Below are positions 5,601 through 5,740 of a DNA stretch of 5,740 bases, one piece after another. Under the pieces are notes generated by a model. That model did no database searches and was not told where the DNA came from. It saw nothing but the letters and a program-made list of their open reading frames with translations. A program made the position numbers and the translations under genes. Location of the stretch: positions 581-6,320 of the forward strand of contig PMBA01000044.1 in the NCBI GenBank assembly GCA_003152795.1. Direction: 5' to 3'. Each line of letters starts with the position of its first letter. Position 1 is the first letter of the stretch. Origin of the DNA: Acidobacteriaceae bacterium (GTDB taxonomy: Bacteria; Acidobacteriota; Terriglobia; Terriglobales; Acidobacteriaceae).

Positions 5601-5681
5601 GTCCCTACGGGACTTTAATCTTCTTTCTTCACTCCACCCAGCGCTGAAGCGCTGAGCTATCATCGGCCGCCCCTACGGGGC
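5601..5681. repeat. Composite palindromic element upstream of rpmG
   Basis: Three short perfect hairpins stand in a row: GTCCC-TAC-GGGAC (5601-5613), CAGCGC-TGAA-GCGCTG (5639-5654) and GCCCC-TAC-GGGGC (5669-5681). The outer two are variants of one unit with the same TAC loop. None is followed by a T-run of use to either strand. The arrangement looks like a dispersed intergenic palindrome of the REP kind rather than a one-off regulatory site; I have the impression of similar units in other Acidobacteriota but could not check. It lies 24 bases before the rpmG start codon and so is probably in its leader RNA. Confidence 0.65.
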
Positions 5682-5715
5682 TGTTTCGGTTCCCGCCATT
5701 CGCCGTAGGCTCTTC

Positions 5716-5740
5716 CTGACGGCTGACGGCTGAAAGCTGA
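5716..5740. repeat. CTGACGG heptamer array, cut by the window edge
   Basis: Two identical units CTGACGG (5716-5722, 5723-5729) are followed by CTGAAAG and the first four bases of another unit. The seven-base step matches the arrays at three other places in this operon, with a different unit sequence. The remainder, including any inverted arm, lies beyond base 5740. The rest of 5682-5715 shows nothing I can name. Confidence 0.6.

Noticed and set aside
5592..5613. CRISPR-repeat-like end: the minus strand reads GATTGAAACC next to a GTCCC/GGGAC hairpin
   Set aside because: There is a single copy with no regular spacers and no cas gene, and the hairpin belongs to a composite palindromic element with a second, similar unit at 5669-5681.

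Overview
The window holds the bacterial ribosomal-protein/RNA polymerase operon, written entirely on the minus strand. In transcription order it reads rpmG (bL33), tRNA-Trp(CCA), secE, nusG, a small retropepsin-like aspartic protease gene, rplK (uL11), rplA (uL1), rplJ (uL10), rplL (bL7/L12) and the 5' third of rpoB. I find no credible gene on the plus strand. The products cover the ribosomal L1 and L7/L12 stalks, the L11 factor-binding region, the SecYEG translocon, NusG transcription elongation and the polymerase beta subunit.

The DNA is GC-rich and the gene order is the common bacterial one. Three things suggest a member of the Acidobacteriota: a four-pair cysteine insertion in the N-terminal part of RpoB, long intergenic spacers inside a normally compact operon, and spacers filled with palindromic and seven-base repeats. 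That assignment rests on overall impression and memory of similar sequences, not on a search.

Layout from the transcription start side (right) to the left: 5578-5740 holds a set of short palindromes (two with the same TAC loop) and the edge of a seven-base repeat array. rpmG (5577-5425) follows, then a seven-base repeat array, tRNA-Trp (5357-5282), secE (5238-4990) and nusG (4965-4300). The protease gene (4297-3935) starts two bases after the nusG stop. rplK (3856-3425), rplA (3356-2649), a heptamer array with a perfect 16-bp inverted repeat, rplJ (2541-2008), a third, AT-rich heptamer array, rplL (1745-1365), a 77-base element that folds as a three-way junction, a terminator-like hairpin, and rpoB (890 to beyond base 1) complete the operon.

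The points most worth a second look are the protease gene lodged between nusG and rplK; the heptamer arrays, three of which begin at the stop codon of the upstream gene; the cysteine-rich RpoB insertion; and the two complex palindromic elements, which look like dispersed repeat families. The terminator-like hairpin before rpoB fits the known practice of setting different expression levels for ribosomal proteins and polymerase subunits.
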